Assembly: GCA_964030475.1 (NCBI GenBank)
Contig: CAXIPT010000011.1
Location: 81,461 to 145,460, forward strand
From: Tethya wilhelma
Lineage: Eukaryota; Porifera; Demospongiae; Tethyida; Tethyidae
Direction: 5' to 3'
DNA length: 64,000 nucleotides
A program made the position numbers and the translations under genes. The notes beneath the pieces were generated by a model, which saw nothing but the letters and a program-made list of their open reading frames with translations, ran no database searches and was not told the DNA's origin. Positions 11,432 to 39,264 of this stretch are shown one piece after another. Numbering within the stretch: the first letter of the stretch is position 1; every line of letters begins with the position of its first letter.

Positions 11432-14117
11432 TTAAATTTTAAGTACTTCTTGCAAATCTTCAGCTAAACCAACTTGCCCAGCATCAATCAGACTCTGGAC
11501 AAGAGTATCCCAAGTGATTGCTGGCGAGGCACAGTCACTCTGTTCACCAGTCATGAGCCATCGTGTTAAGATCTCTCTACAGGCACTCCGAGCGTCATGG
11601 ACATGGTCTCTCTTAACTGTATCGATATCAGCTGCTTCAAACCCTAAGGCTATTGCAAGCTGTTCCCATTCAGCAGCTGCACCATCCATCACTCGTACTC
11701 TCTTTCCACTATGACCAGTCAGCACTTGAAGCTGTTTGAGAGTGGGTCTGTCTCGTAAAGTTACGCTGCTTGGAAGTTGATGATCTTCATGACTTGCTCT
11801 TGTCACAGTGCTGGCATATCTCACAGGAATTTCTGTACCTGACTTCTCAACTGCAGAGAGAAAATGGATGATAGCAAACAAGCAAATATAATAGCTAATA
11901 GTAAACTTTAGTGGTTGGACTTTATATGCATACATACATACATGCATATAGTCAATATCTTCATGTACCTATTGAGGAATTTTGAACTTCACAGTAGTCA
12001 GAGAGCCAGACGATCTGTTCCTTTGCTAAATTTCCATGACACGTGTCATCATTGCTACAACACAACCATGTCCCATCATCACTAACAGTGGCAAGATGAG
12101 AGGACTCTTGTTTGCCACAAGAACAGAAAAATCCTACCTTTGGACTAAGATTGTTGCACCCTTGAATCTTAGCAGCTCTGTCTAATCCAAGCATGAGTGT
12201 GGTACGAACATTGGTGTAAGGCTCAAGCTTATAACCTTGAACTTTGACATGAATTTCAATGAACTCAAAGGAGTATATGAGGGTGAGGGTGATGGGAAAG
12301 TCAATGTGGCTAAACACGATGCAATTCTTGTAAAGGCAAATGGGCTCACCATTCCTCTCAGATACCTTCCACGGGGATCGGTCTTGAAGGAAAGCAACAA
12401 GAGCACTGAAAAGACCAGTGGAAAAGAGACCTCCAGTGTAATGGATGAGCAGTGGGGCAACTGATGAGCTGGCAGGAAGACGAAAAGAAGAGACCTTATC
12501 CAGTGAAAGATGAGGAAGAACGCAAGGCATGAAGAAATCTTCACCAGTCAGCGGAGCAAAAACAAGCTGGTTAGAAAGTACTCTCAAGAGATCATGAGGT
12601 GTAAACAGGCTGTCAGTGTATCGATAGTGAGCATCAAACTTTTTCAAAAATGTGGCATTCACGATAGCATGATTGGCAAAGCGCAATGAGCTTGTGTCAT
12701 TTCCTGATTCAGACGGCGCTGGTGATGGCTTGGTGTCAGGAGCACCACTGAGGTAGTGGCTGTAGGCCACAAGTTCACTGATCTTATCAAGAAGAACTTG
12801 TGAAGTTGTGAAGACAACACTGGGAAGGATTTTTGGAAAGAACTTAAAGAGGTTGAGGCGTACAAAGTAGTCAAGAGCAGCTATGAGACGAGGTTTATCC
12901 ATCTCTAGATCACGAGCCACTTCAAGGCATTCATCAAAGCTTAAAACTAACTTAGATTTCTTTCGAGCTAGCTCTTGTAACTGCTGCTCCAAAATAAACC
13001 AGCTAAGAGGAATCTTTACCTCTATCTTCTTGCACCCCTTCATGACAGCTTGTCGAAACTCAGCGACTGTCTGATGATCTTCGTCCTCAGGATTTCTAGC
13101 ATTCAAAACATACATCAACCTTTTAGGCTTTGCAACATGGTTGAAGACTACATGCTCTTTGAGACCTTTGAGCGATTTGACCAGGTCAAGAATTTTCTCA
13201 TCTTTACTTTCAATGGATTCGTTACTAGCTGATTGAAGATCTTTGTGAGTGCCGATAAAAAACAATGCAGGACAATCGTTGTCACCAGAGATATTCAGTC
13301 GTGACTGCATCATCTGAAGGCAATTCTTGATGGTCTGCTCATGAGTGAGAGAAGAGGAGTAGGTTGTACCACAGACTTCACCCTTGGTATAGTAACCTAT
13401 GGTTGGGTGGCTGGAGAGGTCTTCATTTAACTTAACAAAAAGAGCAGCTCCCGACACGTGGTGGATAAACATAGGGATGAGTTCATGAAACTGTGGCTGG
13501 CCACCACTGTCAGTGAGGTACACCCAATTTTCACTGAAAGCCTCCGTAGTTGCAGGTGTGGTTTTTGACATGTGGGAAATTACATTCTTAACTGGTGCTG
13601 ATTTAGAAAGCTTTTCAGAGGAAGGCTTGGATTGGGTGGTGAGAAGATTTTCATTCTTTACACTCGTTTTTGGTACATTTGGCTTTCTGAAAATTCTGAG
13701 GAATTTTGCAAGAACTCCCTCTTGAGCACTTTGGTCAGATATGGACAGTGAGGGAGGCTCCACAAAATGGCATATTGACTCACCCTGGATGCTGTCAGCA
13801 ACCATGTTTAAAAGCTCAGACGGTGAAACAGCTCGCCATATTGTTCCTTCATCCGATACAGCTGCTCTTGATGTGGATACAGCACGAATAGCAGCCTGGG
13901 CCAGAGGGGTGCTCTCCCGTACTTCTGGCAGAGCTCTGCCCAGGACAAGCTGGGAGAAACAAGTCTTCCCTGATCCAGCCACACCAATAAGCAGTAGAAC
14001 AATCAAGTTGCAGATCACATAGCCACTTTGCATTGCTTCTTCAAATAGAGAGCTGCTTTGAGACAAGGCTGCATATATCATACGTACGGTAGTACGTATA
14101 GTAGGAATGGGCCACAT
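11432..14117 (-). CDS. Roc-COR GTPase with C-terminal Death domain
   Basis: Two exons, 14117-11969 and 11850-11432, joined in phase (ATA G then TT GAG); 855 codons plus stop. Residues 45-52 are a P-loop (GVAGSGKT). A DSGGQPQFHELIP segment matches the G3/Walker B of Roc GTPases, and THKD is the G4 motif. A COR-like region follows (IPLSWFILEQQLQEL and LSFDECLEVARDLEM). Before the exon junction lies a cysteine-rich patch (FCSCG, then WLCCSNDDTC) that might bind zinc. Exon 2 encodes a Death domain (AAEWEQLAIALGF, then DIDTVKRDH, ILTRWL, LVQSLIDAG). The order matches the C-terminal half of DAPK1 and other ROCO proteins, but no kinase, ankyrin or LRR part is seen. The first nine or so residues lie in a dispersed repeat, so Met13 at 14081, or an upstream exon, may be the true start. 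Likely a cytosolic signalling GTPase. Confidence 0.85.
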
Positions 14118-15092
14118 GTCTCATAGACCCAATACAAAATGTTTATCACCATAAAAATCTAACAAAACAAAGTTAAGCCCTCAAACTTGCTGAAAGGCTC
14201 TCCCCAACAGATTACCAACTGCATGAAGGGCCTGAAGCTCATAGAAACTTCCTTGGGAACTCGTAGAGAGCGCTAGTGGGAAGCCACAACAGTGCCATTT
14301 TTGTTCTCCTAACGTACTTACTTACGTACTAACTGACTTACTTGAACACGATTTCCAGAGAACCAGAAAGTGTGGAGCCAACTTTGACAGCACTAGGTAA
14401 GTCCTTTTCAAGGGAACTGCGTTCCTTGATACTCGTTTTCATCACAAATAAGCCTAAACAAAAACTAGAAAGCTTTGAAACTTAGCATATAAATTCATGT
14501 ACTTCAACGTAGCAATCTTCCTGTAGGTAGAGTTCAAAGGTCATTCATTATCTCTCCACGTGGCATTAAACGCGCATGCGCATTAGTTACTCTAGCATTA
14601 CAATGCATGTAGCTGCTACTCAAGCTTTTTGTAGGGACTAACCAGTCTCTAACAGTCTTCACACTGTAGTGTTGAAAAAAGTGAATGAACAAGTAGCAAA
14701 AATTTCAAAAAAATAAGAAGTGTAGGAATGGGCAGTGCTGTAAAAAGTATGGGAACAAGGCATGTCTCAATTTCGGGCACATGACTACTTCATTTTTTTG
14801 TGTGTGTTCAAGTCTTGGCCTAATCCTGCCTGTGCATGCTATACTTCATTCCACTATTTAGCTATAAGTGATAAGATTTGCAAGAATTTGAACCATTAGT
14901 ATGTGATATATACTGTTGCTTAGCTGATAAACTTCATCTACAGATAATAATTCTGGAACCATTTACAACAATAATTAAAAATGAAAATGAAGTAGTCATG
15001 TGCCCGAAATTGAGACATGCCTTGTTCCCATACTTTTTACAGCACTGCCCATTCCTACACTTCTTATTTTTTTGAAATTTTTGCTACTTGTA
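14080..15092. mobile_element. 1-kb dispersed element containing a 400-bp hairpin
   Basis: The reverse complement of this stretch matches 41158-42182 over its whole length, including CTGGTTAGTCCCTACAAAAA and the palindromic tip TACGTACTACCGTACGTA. Inside it, 14689-15092 has terminal arms of about 105 bp that are reverse complements (TGTAGGAATGGGCAGTGCTG and its mate). No ORF encodes a transposase, so it is non-autonomous. One end overlaps the first codons of the Roc-COR-Death ORF and the other lies next to the last known exon of the Rab gene. Confidence 0.85.
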
Positions 15093-15165
15093 CACATATT
15101 AATGTCAATTATATATATTAACTGGCATTAAGTAATAGTGCATTATAGTGCATGTGTATACATAC

Positions 15166-18100
15166 CACTTAGTTTCGCCTGCTGAATTCCTGGTGCAAGG
15201 GCTGCCATAAAAGCTTCTTTCACGTTGATATTGTCTTTAGCACTTGTCTCGAAGAATAGCATGTTGTGCACTTTTGCTAATTCCTTGTAACAAATGAAAA
15301 GAGAATAGGCATTAATACAAATCTATAACACTGAACAGTATATACGTATATAACCACAGCTTTGTGAGAAACATCCTTATAGCTGTATAGCCCAATGCAA
15401 TTTTCACTGCTTTAGGGCAACATGAAAGGGACAAGTATATGCACCTTTACATGGTGCTTTTCCGATGATTACTCAATAATCTTTATCATGATAATAAAGA
15501 CACATGATGCATGCATGCAACCGTTGAAATTAACTTACTTGGCCATACTCAGTGGATACTTCACGTGCTTCATCCATATCAAGTTTGTTCCCAACAAGCA
15601 CCTTGACAGCATTTTTGTAGTACTTCTTAATCAGCTCAAAACCAATAGACACACGATTTAAGGACAACTACAAAAAATTACAGAATTATCTATTTATAAC
15701 TTAAGACTCATGTAATTACATACATTATTATATGAAGGGCTCAGAACCAGAGTGGTCTAACCCACGAATCCCTGAATTCACCCCCCTTAAAGGGGAATAC
15801 TCTTAAAATCCATTTTAAGAGCTGGAGATCATTTAGTAATTTGGAATTTTGGTCAATTTGGTAGAGGGGGGTGCATCATTTTTATTAATTTTTTGGGCTT
15901 TTCGGACAATTTCCCATATTTCATTCGGGGTTAGACCACTATGGTTCTGAGCCCTTCATATAGGGAATGACTCTACATGTCAAATAATTATAACAAATAA
16001 TTTTAAACTTAATAGTGTTGAAAAATAAAAAGATTTTAAATGTATTTCATCCTAATGTATCAGTTTATAGTGTAATAATTAATACTAACCCTCTTGGTAA
16101 TGTCATAGACAATAATAAGCCCAGTTGCTGACTTAGATAAGTGTTCATAATATTGCCGTTCATCATCAAGCCATCGATTATAGTCTATTACCTTTTAGTA
16201 AAAAATATACACATTCTTAACAATTATATAGAGTATGATTCTATGATAACATACAATTAAAGACCGGACTATTGTTCCATCTTCAATTTGCACAACTTTT
16301 CTTCTCTGAAAATTAGATTATACATAAACATGCACTGAGTAAAATCATAGTGGTGAATTAAAGGAACTGTGTCACTATAATTTTATAAGGACCGTTTTGT
16401 TACCAAAATAAAATGCATGACTTCTGTGACGTTTTTTCGTTGACAAATGCGCAATATACATGTATGTACACGGAGCTAGTATCCATACAGACGTGGTACC
16501 CATATCGTGCTAGAAACAAAACAAAAAACATGCACAAATGGTCATAGAATGATACAAAACATCATGCATTTTATTTTTAGCAACAAAACAGCACTTATAG
16601 GTGACACAGTTCCTTTAACAGATTGTAATATTACTGCATACATTGTAGTACCGTATAGCAGGAAATTTTCGTATTTTTCATATGCCGTTCAAATATATGA
16701 AAATTAAAACTGTGAAAATTTACTATGACTTCCGCATTTACTTATACATGCACACGCCGCGTATACAAAATTTAAAAGTACGAAATTTTTTTTCTTGCGC
16801 TCTTTTACCGATGTATACAAAATTTGGAACTTACCAAAATTTCCCGCTATATGGTATGTGATTTTGAAGGAATACAATTCATGCAAATGCATTGCATGCA
16901 TGCTTTGTGTTGTCAAAGTTGGCTCAACACATTCTGATTTTGTACTAGCTGTGCAAATTGAATTCAAGTATTACTACGGGTCAGTTATGAACAAAAATAC
17001 AGTATACCTGTAGTGACTTTCCACCGCTGTTTGATCAACATCAAAACACAATGCACATGTGATTAAAATTAATATTAATACAGTAATTGAGTTAATTAAC
17101 TTACAAAATCATGACCCATTCTGGAAAAATGAAGACGTTGATCAAAAGTATCATCCTTTTTTTACAGAATGTGTGCATGCATGTGAAAAAAATCTCACAT
17201 ACAAAAACACAGTACTTAATTATAAATTCACCTATATACTACAATTAACAATTTATAACAAAAGTTATAACTATTATATATATCTCATTCACTGGCCTTA
17301 TATACATGAATTTTATCTTGGAATCAATGTATGAACTCCACCAAAAGTTAATAAAACTATGAACTATTGCAGGCACAAACATTCAAGTTTTCAGGTTATC
17401 AAGACATTGTCAACATGCATGATTCTGTACTCAAAAGGTGGGCAAGCTATATAGTATCAAGCACACTAACTATATATATAGTGGCACCCTTCTACCCCAT
17501 GTGAATTTAAATACCAGGCTCCCCTTCTCCTTTCTCTTGTGCTTTCTGGGCAATGGGTGTGGTAGACTCACAGAAAGAACCTGGGAATGAGGCTATACTA
17601 GTACATGCAAAAAAAAACAAAAAAAACTTTCGAGGTAGACTGAGGGGTAAAAGACCTTTACCATTTTAAAAACCATCCCCTAGAGAGTAAAAATGGTCAA
17701 GCACTCCTCTACAATAGTTGTAACATTTTTTATGTGGATGGTGTCCAAGAACACATAATAATGGTTAGCTGTTATCAAAATAACTTATAAGGTTTCTGGT
17801 TATAGTGCTTTCAGTATTTCCCGTTACAGTAGTGATCCAGATCCACATAGCAGAGCATGCAGTAAGTTATATACTGTGAGCTAACGCACAACAAACAACA
17901 AAATGAAACAAAACTTTGATATAGCAGTGTCTTACGAAACCAGTTTTTTAAGTCCACATTTTTAAAAGCGCAAATAATAATTTAAAACACATAATAAAAG
18001 CTTTTAATGATAGATAAAGACTCTATATATCTGAGAAGTGATTTCTGGACATGCTGCACTTACATGTTTTTCATGGTATAAGTTTCAACAGAACAACAAT

Positions 18101-18868
18101 AATAGGTCAATGTAATGATATAATGTAACATCTACATGCACTATTCTAACCTATAGCGGCTTTTCAAAGTACAAACACAAAGTGAGCATGTGGTGCTGAA
18201 CGAATGCGTGTAGTGATCCATGATGAGTCGACATTGGGCCAGGTATATAGATGCACTCGCATGAAGGTAGATGTAATCATTCCCCCCCCCCCGTCCCCAA
18301 CATAATATCATCAGTTTTCGCTGCCTAATAATTAATGCTTACCACAAATCTTTCCATCAACGAGGTTTTACCAGAAAGAGTATCTCCTACTACCATTATA
18401 CGAATGAGTGGTGATCTGTACATGCAACCATAATAATATGATTATTCAATGATTGTAAATATATATGTGAAAGTTCTGAATGGAAACAATCCTGAGATTT
18501 ATTGCTAGTGGATTCGAACCCTACAGGTCTTTCAAATTCCCGTATGACCGATACACACAGTGTCACGGTATGAGTCGACTGTCATAACTAGTCGCTATAA
18601 CTTGTGACTATGCCATGCCTNACTGGACTCATGATGAGTCCAGTGAGTCGACTGTCATAACTAGTCGCTATAACTTGTGACTATGCCATGCCTGAACTAG
18701 TCCCTAGTAGACTTGGTAGCATCTGTTTATTCAGCCTAAACCATAATAAATTATTAATAAGTTGGCATACTTATTATGTCTCTTGAAGAGTTCCTCTTGA
18801 GACACTGACTGTGGACTATCAGCCTCCTCAGGCACCGGCTGCACACTACCATTATCTTGGGCTGCCAT
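15166..18868 (-). CDS. Divergent Rab-family small GTPase, C-terminal exon not found
   Basis: Exons 18868-18771, 18415-18343, 17155-17105, 16305-16255, 16191-16090, 15667-15539 and 15283-15166 join in phase to 207 residues. The P-loop GDTLSGKT is at 43-50, NKLD (G4) at 152-155 and ETSAK (G5) at 180-184; the sequence after the P-loop (RFVDDTF) resembles Rab1. Two core motifs are broken. The switch I Thr-Ile-Gly-x-Asp-Phe reads SRMGHDF, and the G3 WDTAGQ reads IDYNRW (93-98), so the catalytic glutamine is missing. Nucleotide binding may persist, but hydrolysis and effector switching should be abnormal. The last known exon ends in phase 1 at a GTATGT donor; reading through gives only a few residues and a stop, with no C-terminal cysteines for prenylation. 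A start at 18874 (two codons earlier) is also possible. The exon 17155-17105 acceptor has a poor pyrimidine tract. Confidence 0.8.
15730..15962. mobile_element. Inverted-repeat MITE in a Rab intron
   Basis: Ends TATATGAAGGGCTCAGAACC and GGTTCTGAGCCCTTCATATA are exact complements; a further matching stretch (GTGGTCTAACCC with GGGTTAGACCAC) extends each arm to about 35 bp. No ORF. Only one copy is seen in this window. Confidence 0.85.
16360..16617. mobile_element. MITE, family AAAGGAACTGTGTCAC, copy 1
   Basis: Terminal repeats AAAGGAACTGTGTCAC and GTGACACAGTTCCTTT with subterminal GTTTTGTTACC and its near complement. The flanks read TTAA-like on both sides. A second, more decayed copy is at 45876-46075. 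It lies in a Rab intron. Confidence 0.85.
16651..16854. mobile_element. TA-flanked MITE, family CCGTATAGCGGG, copy 2
   Basis: Ends CCGTATAGCAGGAAATTTTC and TTTCCCGCTATATGG, flanked by TA. It shares the internal block ACTTCCGCATT and CGCCGCGTATAC with the copy at 6097-6312. Confidence 0.85.
18480..18560 (-). repeat. tRNA-derived SINE-like relic
   Basis: On the minus strand GAAAGACCTGTAGGGTTCGA followed by ATCC resembles an RNA polymerase III B box and the T-arm end of the tRNA-like sequence at 28468-28538. The A-box half is not recognisable. It is a partial, decayed copy. Confidence 0.45.
18572..18692. repeat. Direct repeat of about 48 bp around an assembly N
   Basis: GAGTCGACTGTCATAACTAG and the rest of the unit occur at 18572-18620 and 18645-18692. 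They are separated by N and an 11-bp-arm palindrome (ACTGGACTCAT, one base, ATGAGTCCAGT). The N suggests that two allelic or overlapping contigs were joined, so the duplication may be artificial. Confidence 0.6.
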
Positions 18869-18874
18869 GACCAT

Positions 18875-19310
18875 AGGCACAGTACAATAGTATTTCTTCA
18901 AGAAGAGAGTGGACCTATCTTTTGTCTTGCTGTCATGTCAGGCACACACACAACGATTCCATGGAGTGACTGGTGACATGATGGCGGCATGGCATGCATA
19001 CGTAATAAGTTGGGCGGGGCACACTAATTACAACATCACGTGAACCAGCACAACCATTGGAAAGGAGCTGTTTGAGAGAACGAGAACACAGTTTGTGTAG
19101 AGGAGTTTGTGTAGAGGAAACGGCATGTTCTAAAAGAGAATGCAGAAACACTAAAAAGCTGTTGCAGTGGTTCTGTTAACAAGGAGAAGTATAGCTGATC
19201 TGTGCTACAGCGAGTAAAGGTCGCAAAATCTGAGTCTTGTGAAGGATTCCTGGTTTTGCCAGGAGGCATATTTAAATTGGAGCTTCTTTTGTATCAGAGT
19301 AGTCTTGAAA
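18875..19310. promoter_or_regulatory. Head-to-head promoter region, Rab-like gene / ARHGAP39
   Basis: About 440 bp separate the start codon of the minus-strand Rab-like gene from the first ATG of the plus-strand RhoGAP gene. The gap has a GGGCGGGG box (19012-19019) and an E-box CACGTG (19036-19041), and no clear TATA box. The arrangement implies a shared or bidirectional TATA-less promoter. Confidence 0.5.
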
Positions 19311-35665
<16,355 letters not shown>

Positions 35666-36594
35666 TGATATGCACACATGCACACACACGAGAGGTTAGT
35701 AGCAATTTTTGTGAGTTCTTTCAAATACTTGTTATTCTACGGAAAGCAAATTGAATTATAGCATTACATAATTATGCCCGAAATTAAGTGAAGATGTAGG
35801 AATGATTATTTATATTGTTATGCATAATTATAACTCATGTTTTGTGTTTTTGTATACAAATCCAGCAATATTTGTTTGTTGCCACCACTGTTGTTGTTTG
35901 CTGTACTATAAATTTTAAAGTAACAGTTGCTTTTAATATTCTCAGTATATTATACTGACAGTAAAAGTGTAGTCAGCATTGGTTACAATCTGTAGTGATC
36001 ACGTATTCTGTTAATATCAGTATATGTATAGTGCGATGCTATGCCCTACTCACTGCAACCAAGCAATACTAACATTGATGCACAGGTATATAGTACAAGC
36101 TCAGTTAACTATGTATGTATTTACAACTGGTTAATTGCTCAGCTAGAATTATAGTATCAATTAAGCTGTTGTTCGTTACATTGTAGCCTTCTTTGCATTG
36201 ACCCTTGTGGCATTAGTTCCAAATACTCTAGCTTTCATCAATTTAATATGTACTGTTACCAAGGAGATTCAGTGCAAAGTCTTACCAGAGTCAGTGGTAG
36301 TTGTAAGAGCAATTAAAGTGGTTAAAACATTTGTCAGCCTTGGTATACAGTATATAGGACAGATATAACTTTCTCCGCCCATGCATGCATCATATCATAA
36401 ACATTTTGTCATAACTAAAGTCCAAAATTGTATAATAGTATTTTTTTTTTCTGCATTGTATACAGTGGAGTGATCAGATCAAAAACAGGACACAATGATA
36501 AAACGTATAATAATATAGTACAATGAATCACACAATAATACAGTGAATTATTCACTCTGATTACAGCTTCATGAGGAGTGTTGGGCTGTTCTGA
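35666..36594. other. Convergent 3' intergenic stretch
   Basis: AT-rich sequence between the ARHGAP39 stop and the stop of the cystine-knot gene. No gene, RNA or repeat family is recognised. Confidence 0.6.
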
Positions 36595-37369
36595 TCATAA
36601 TGAACATTGGGCGCAAACGCAGTCAGTGACTCTCCTGCTCTCAATATGTGTTTGTATCACAGTGTTGTTAGCACAGGTCAGGTCTATCTCTTTTCTTATT
36701 ACCCTTGGCTCAATAACTGCAGAACAGCATTCACAGTCTGTGTTGTAGGGATTCACACTGGCAGTGCCATCTGGTCTGAGAGGGGGCACATCATTTCTAC
36801 AAGAGAATATAAAGATGATACCGTTTGAATTGTTTTTCAGATTCACTGGGTGATATGGAACACATACACATTCATATTTACTATTACATAATAAAGGTGA
36901 GAAATTTAGTTGCTAGATAGTTTTTAATAATACTGTATGTCATTCATAAGATTGCAGTCTCTTAGTACAGTTGATGATAGTGATAGAGGTAAATTAATAC
37001 GTACTATATTAGATGATATAAACTTGTTACATTGTTGTCTAGATCAAAGTTAGACATACATTGGTTGGTTGCAGAGTTATTAGAGCTGTAGCTCTGTGTA
37101 GTGGGAACAGTTCAGTAATCACTAGGATTATGCTGCTAGCATTTAGTATTATAATCTGCTCACTTATTATAGTAAATTTTTGGTACAGCCTCAGAAACGC
37201 CGCAATCTCCCTCACAATTGAAGATAGGTACGTATCCGACACAGTCACCTTCCTTGACCTCTACTCTTTTCGGGATGAGAAGACACTTAGTCGCAGTTGA
37301 ATGAACGTATGCATTCTTTAGAACGGAAGAGAAGGCTACCAGACTGATTGCTAGTGTCAAGATCTTCAT
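36595..37369 (-). CDS. Small secreted CTCK-like cystine-knot protein
   Basis: Two exons, 37369-37164 and 36796-36595, join in phase (AA then A) to about 135 residues. The start (MKILTLAISLVAFSSV) is a signal peptide. The mature part has the cysteine pattern of a C-terminal cystine-knot domain: CEGDCG, then DCECC, then a late DCVCAQC, with one isolated cysteine between. Such domains act as secreted ligands or as the dimerising ends of mucins and von Willebrand factor-like proteins; here it stands alone. No basic cleavage site or membrane anchor is seen. The assignment rests on cysteine spacing and signal peptide, so another secreted knottin is possible. Confidence 0.75.
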
Positions 37370-37835
37370 CTTGCTAGAACAAGAATAGTTTCAGCTTGAT
37401 TTGAAAGAAGTGTCTCGCGGCTCTCATAAGTAGACGAAGCAAGACTGTACTGCGCATGCCCAGCAGAATCTAATGCGTTTGAGCCCCACCCACATGTAAA
37501 TGCGCTGGAATGGTAAGCGGTCTAGGACATTAGATTTACTAGCTAGACAACAGTTGGTAATTATCAGCTTTTAATAATCTCTATTTAATGTTCAAAGACA
37601 CTATTAATTTTAATGTTATATTGAAAACGTGCATGTTACGTATACTATTAGTACTGCGAAGGATCTACTACACTCTAATTGGTATAATATTATACTGGTA
37701 TACAATTCGTTAACCATGTCTTCGTTTTCCACGTCTTCTCCGCCATCGATGTCCTGGTTTTCTACCAGCTATGTAATAAATATAGGGTGGTATATGTATA
37801 GATTGATATAAAAATTTTATGTATGAGATAATTTT

Positions 37836-39264
37836 TTACGTACATTTTGTGCACTTGTTACACTTGACACATTTGCTAGTGGCTTCGTCCAGGACAGTTC
37901 CCCTAGGACACTGACAACCAGCTACACACTGCCTAGTACAGACTGGATGACGTTTTTTGCACGTTGGAGGACATGCTGATCCACATAACTTGTACACTTG
38001 ACCTTGAATACTACATCCTGAAAATAAATAAAATATTATATACATTTGTGTGTGTGTGTGCACTTGCATGCTGTAACTCTCAAACTTTAACAACTTACGG
38101 TGTATACAACCTATTTTTGTACAAGCAACATGGCCTCCAGCTAAACATCTACTGTTGAGTGCATGAAATCATACCACTATATCACAGTGATAATATAAAT
38201 CCATATAGTGAAGTAAGTGTACCAGGTATTGCAATCAATTTTGAAAGCTTTTCCTACTTCATAGATCTTGCCATTTACTTTACAGGTCTCTGCATGTATT
38301 AAAGAAAAAATACATCCTTATAATCACTAAGCATATTTTTCTATTATCACCAGTATTGTGCAAGCATCAAAGCCATAATGATTAATAGACAGGTACTAGC
38401 TTTTCATAGTTTAACATGTTTATTATAGCTAAGTAAACATGCAGTCGACCTATGCTCATGCAGGCTACTACGCATAATATTATGCAATGACATTAACTTA
38501 CTCATTGGGCACTCATCTACAGGCACACATTTGTTGGTGTCTTCATTGATGACTTCTCCTGAAGGACACTGACAACGAGGGACACACTGCCTAGTACATT
38601 TAGGACTGGGGTCAGTGCAGTTAGCAGGACAGGCTGATCCACACCTAGTGAAGACTTGGCCTTCGACTGGACACTCTGTAATAATTTGTTAGGGTTAGAT
38701 GATAAAAGTAATACATGTATAGGAATAATAATATACATAGTGTAAAAATCACATTATATATAAATTATAATAATTAATGTTATTATTATACATACTCTCA
38801 GAGTTACACTTTGAGTGCTGTTTCTTAAGTTTGTTCCCGTAAGCAGCTGCAAAAAAAAAAAAAAAAGTGAAAAGGGTATAATATTGTATCACTGGATGAA
38901 AAACTGATTCAGAATTTCCTACATAAATAAAGTATAGCAGGAAATCTGATAAGTTTGATCTACCCATACATATTAGGTATAGAGGATACGGAACTAAATC
39001 CCATGCATGCACCTATAGCTATGCATGCAGGAAATCTGGCCAGGATTTAGCTCTCTATACCCTTCAGATTTCTGCATATACATGAAATAATTCCAGCTTT
39101 TCGTCCGGTGATAAGTTGTCAAAATTAAAATTCTTATAATTATAATTATAATTATAAATAAATTTAATGCAAAATAATTATTACATACCTTCGGAACTGC
39201 CTATACCAGCCAGCAGTACAATAACTGTGATACTGAGAACTGCAGTGATGCCTAGTGACTTCAT
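37836..39264 (-). CDS. Secreted TIL-pacifastin-TIL protease inhibitor
   Basis: Six exons, 39264-39189, 38846-38796, 38675-38502, 38289-38223, 38151-38099 and 38017-37836, all in phase, giving about 165 residues. Residues 1-25 are a signal peptide ([20 protein letters not shown]). A short basic linker follows, then a trypsin inhibitor-like domain ([19 protein letters not shown] through [10 protein letters not shown]). The central part, split over two exons, reads C-x16-CNTCRC, then GG and ACTKIGC, the signature of a pacifastin light-chain unit with a long first spacer. A second TIL domain ([19 protein letters not shown]) ends in a cysteine-lysine tail KCNKCTKCT. Both inhibitor families block serine proteases by a reactive loop. 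A defence or matrix role is inferred. The central unit could also be read as a short VWC module. Confidence 0.85.

Noticed and set aside
10941..11432. CARD-ankyrin and Roc-COR-Death as one gene
   Set aside because: The Death-domain exon ends in a stop at 11432, and the CARD exon has its own ATG with a promoter-like gap between.
17008..17026. Possible 19-bp microexon of the Rab-like gene between consensus AG and GTATAC
   Set aside because: It would shift the frame and give a stop in the next exon; joining GHDF directly to RRKVVQIEDG aligns with Rab sequences.
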